This document shows, one piece after another, positions 59,679-64,000 of a stretch of DNA of 64,000 bases. Below the pieces are notes generated by a model. That model worked only from the letters and a program-made list of their open reading frames with translations. It was not told the origin of the DNA and ran no database searches. This DNA is from Enterobacter genomosp. O. GTDB lineage: Bacteria > Pseudomonadota > Gammaproteobacteria > Enterobacterales > Enterobacteriaceae. The position numbers were made by a program, and so were the translations under genes. The first letter of the stretch is position 1. Each line of letters opens with the position of its first letter. The DNA lies in the NCBI RefSeq assembly GCF_001022965.1, contig NZ_LECZ01000024.1, positions 310,001 through 374,000 on the forward strand, in the 5' to 3' direction.

Positions 59679-64000
<4,322 letters not shown>

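Overview
The window is ordinary chromosomal backbone of an enteric gamma-proteobacterium, most likely the Enterobacter cloacae complex. Nearly every protein reads as a close relative of an Escherichia coli K-12 protein, in broadly the order of the fadJ to tktB segment of that chromosome. The indolepyruvate decarboxylase gene (ipdC) and an ipdC-linked aldo/keto reductase are typical of Enterobacter. Both ends are cut: fadJ runs off the left end and ygjI off the right.

Layout. 1-4.8 kb: long-chain fatty acid uptake and beta-oxidation (fadJ, fadI, yfcZ, fadL), with FadR boxes at both fadI and fadL. 4.8-7 kb: mlaA, yfdC and a tRNA-Arg(CCU) gene that lacks an encoded CCA. 7-16.5 kb: a haem-globin diguanylate cyclase (dosC), lpxP, the 23-codon ypdK, alaC, the ypdAB two-component system, glk and yfeO. 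16.5-22.7 kb: ipdC with TyrR-like boxes, an aldo/keto reductase, ypeC, mntH (MntR and Fur boxes) and nupC. 22.7-28.2 kb: pdeA, tRNA-Ala, the paralogues yfeC and yfeD, gltX and a Val-Val-Lys tRNA operon. 28.2-34 kb: xapR-xapB-xapA, a FlxA-like gene with a sigma-28-type promoter, yfeR, yfeH and ypeB. 34-43 kb: ligA, zipA, cysZ, cysK, ptsH-ptsI-crr, pdxK and cysM. 44-50.5 kb: the cysPUWA sulfate importer, yfeX, yfeY, yfeZ and ypeA. 50.7-58.1 kb: amiA-hemF, maeB and talA-tktB. 58.1-64 kb: ygjH and the evolved-beta-galactosidase locus ebgR-ebgA-ebgC-ygjI.

The genes form coherent metabolic groups. CysPUWA and CysZ bring in sulfate, CysK and CysM make cysteine, and PdxK supplies the PLP both synthases need. 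HPr, EI and EIIA-Glc form the core of sugar phosphotransfer, with glk as the PTS-independent route. XapAB and NupC handle nucleosides. TalA and TktB are the pentose-phosphate isozymes.

I did not find a convincing undescribed multi-gene system. The parts most worth a second look are the places where this chromosome departs from the E. coli order. The eut operon is missing between hemF and maeB, and ucpA-murRQP-yfeW is missing between cysP and yfeX; each gap holds copies of the same dispersed GC-rich repeat. An orphan dosC sits beside the CCA-less tRNA-Arg. A sigma-28-type flxA-like gene occupies the yfeN position. The ebg locus lies next to tktB. Comparisons with E. coli are from memory of that gene order and its proteins, not from an alignment.
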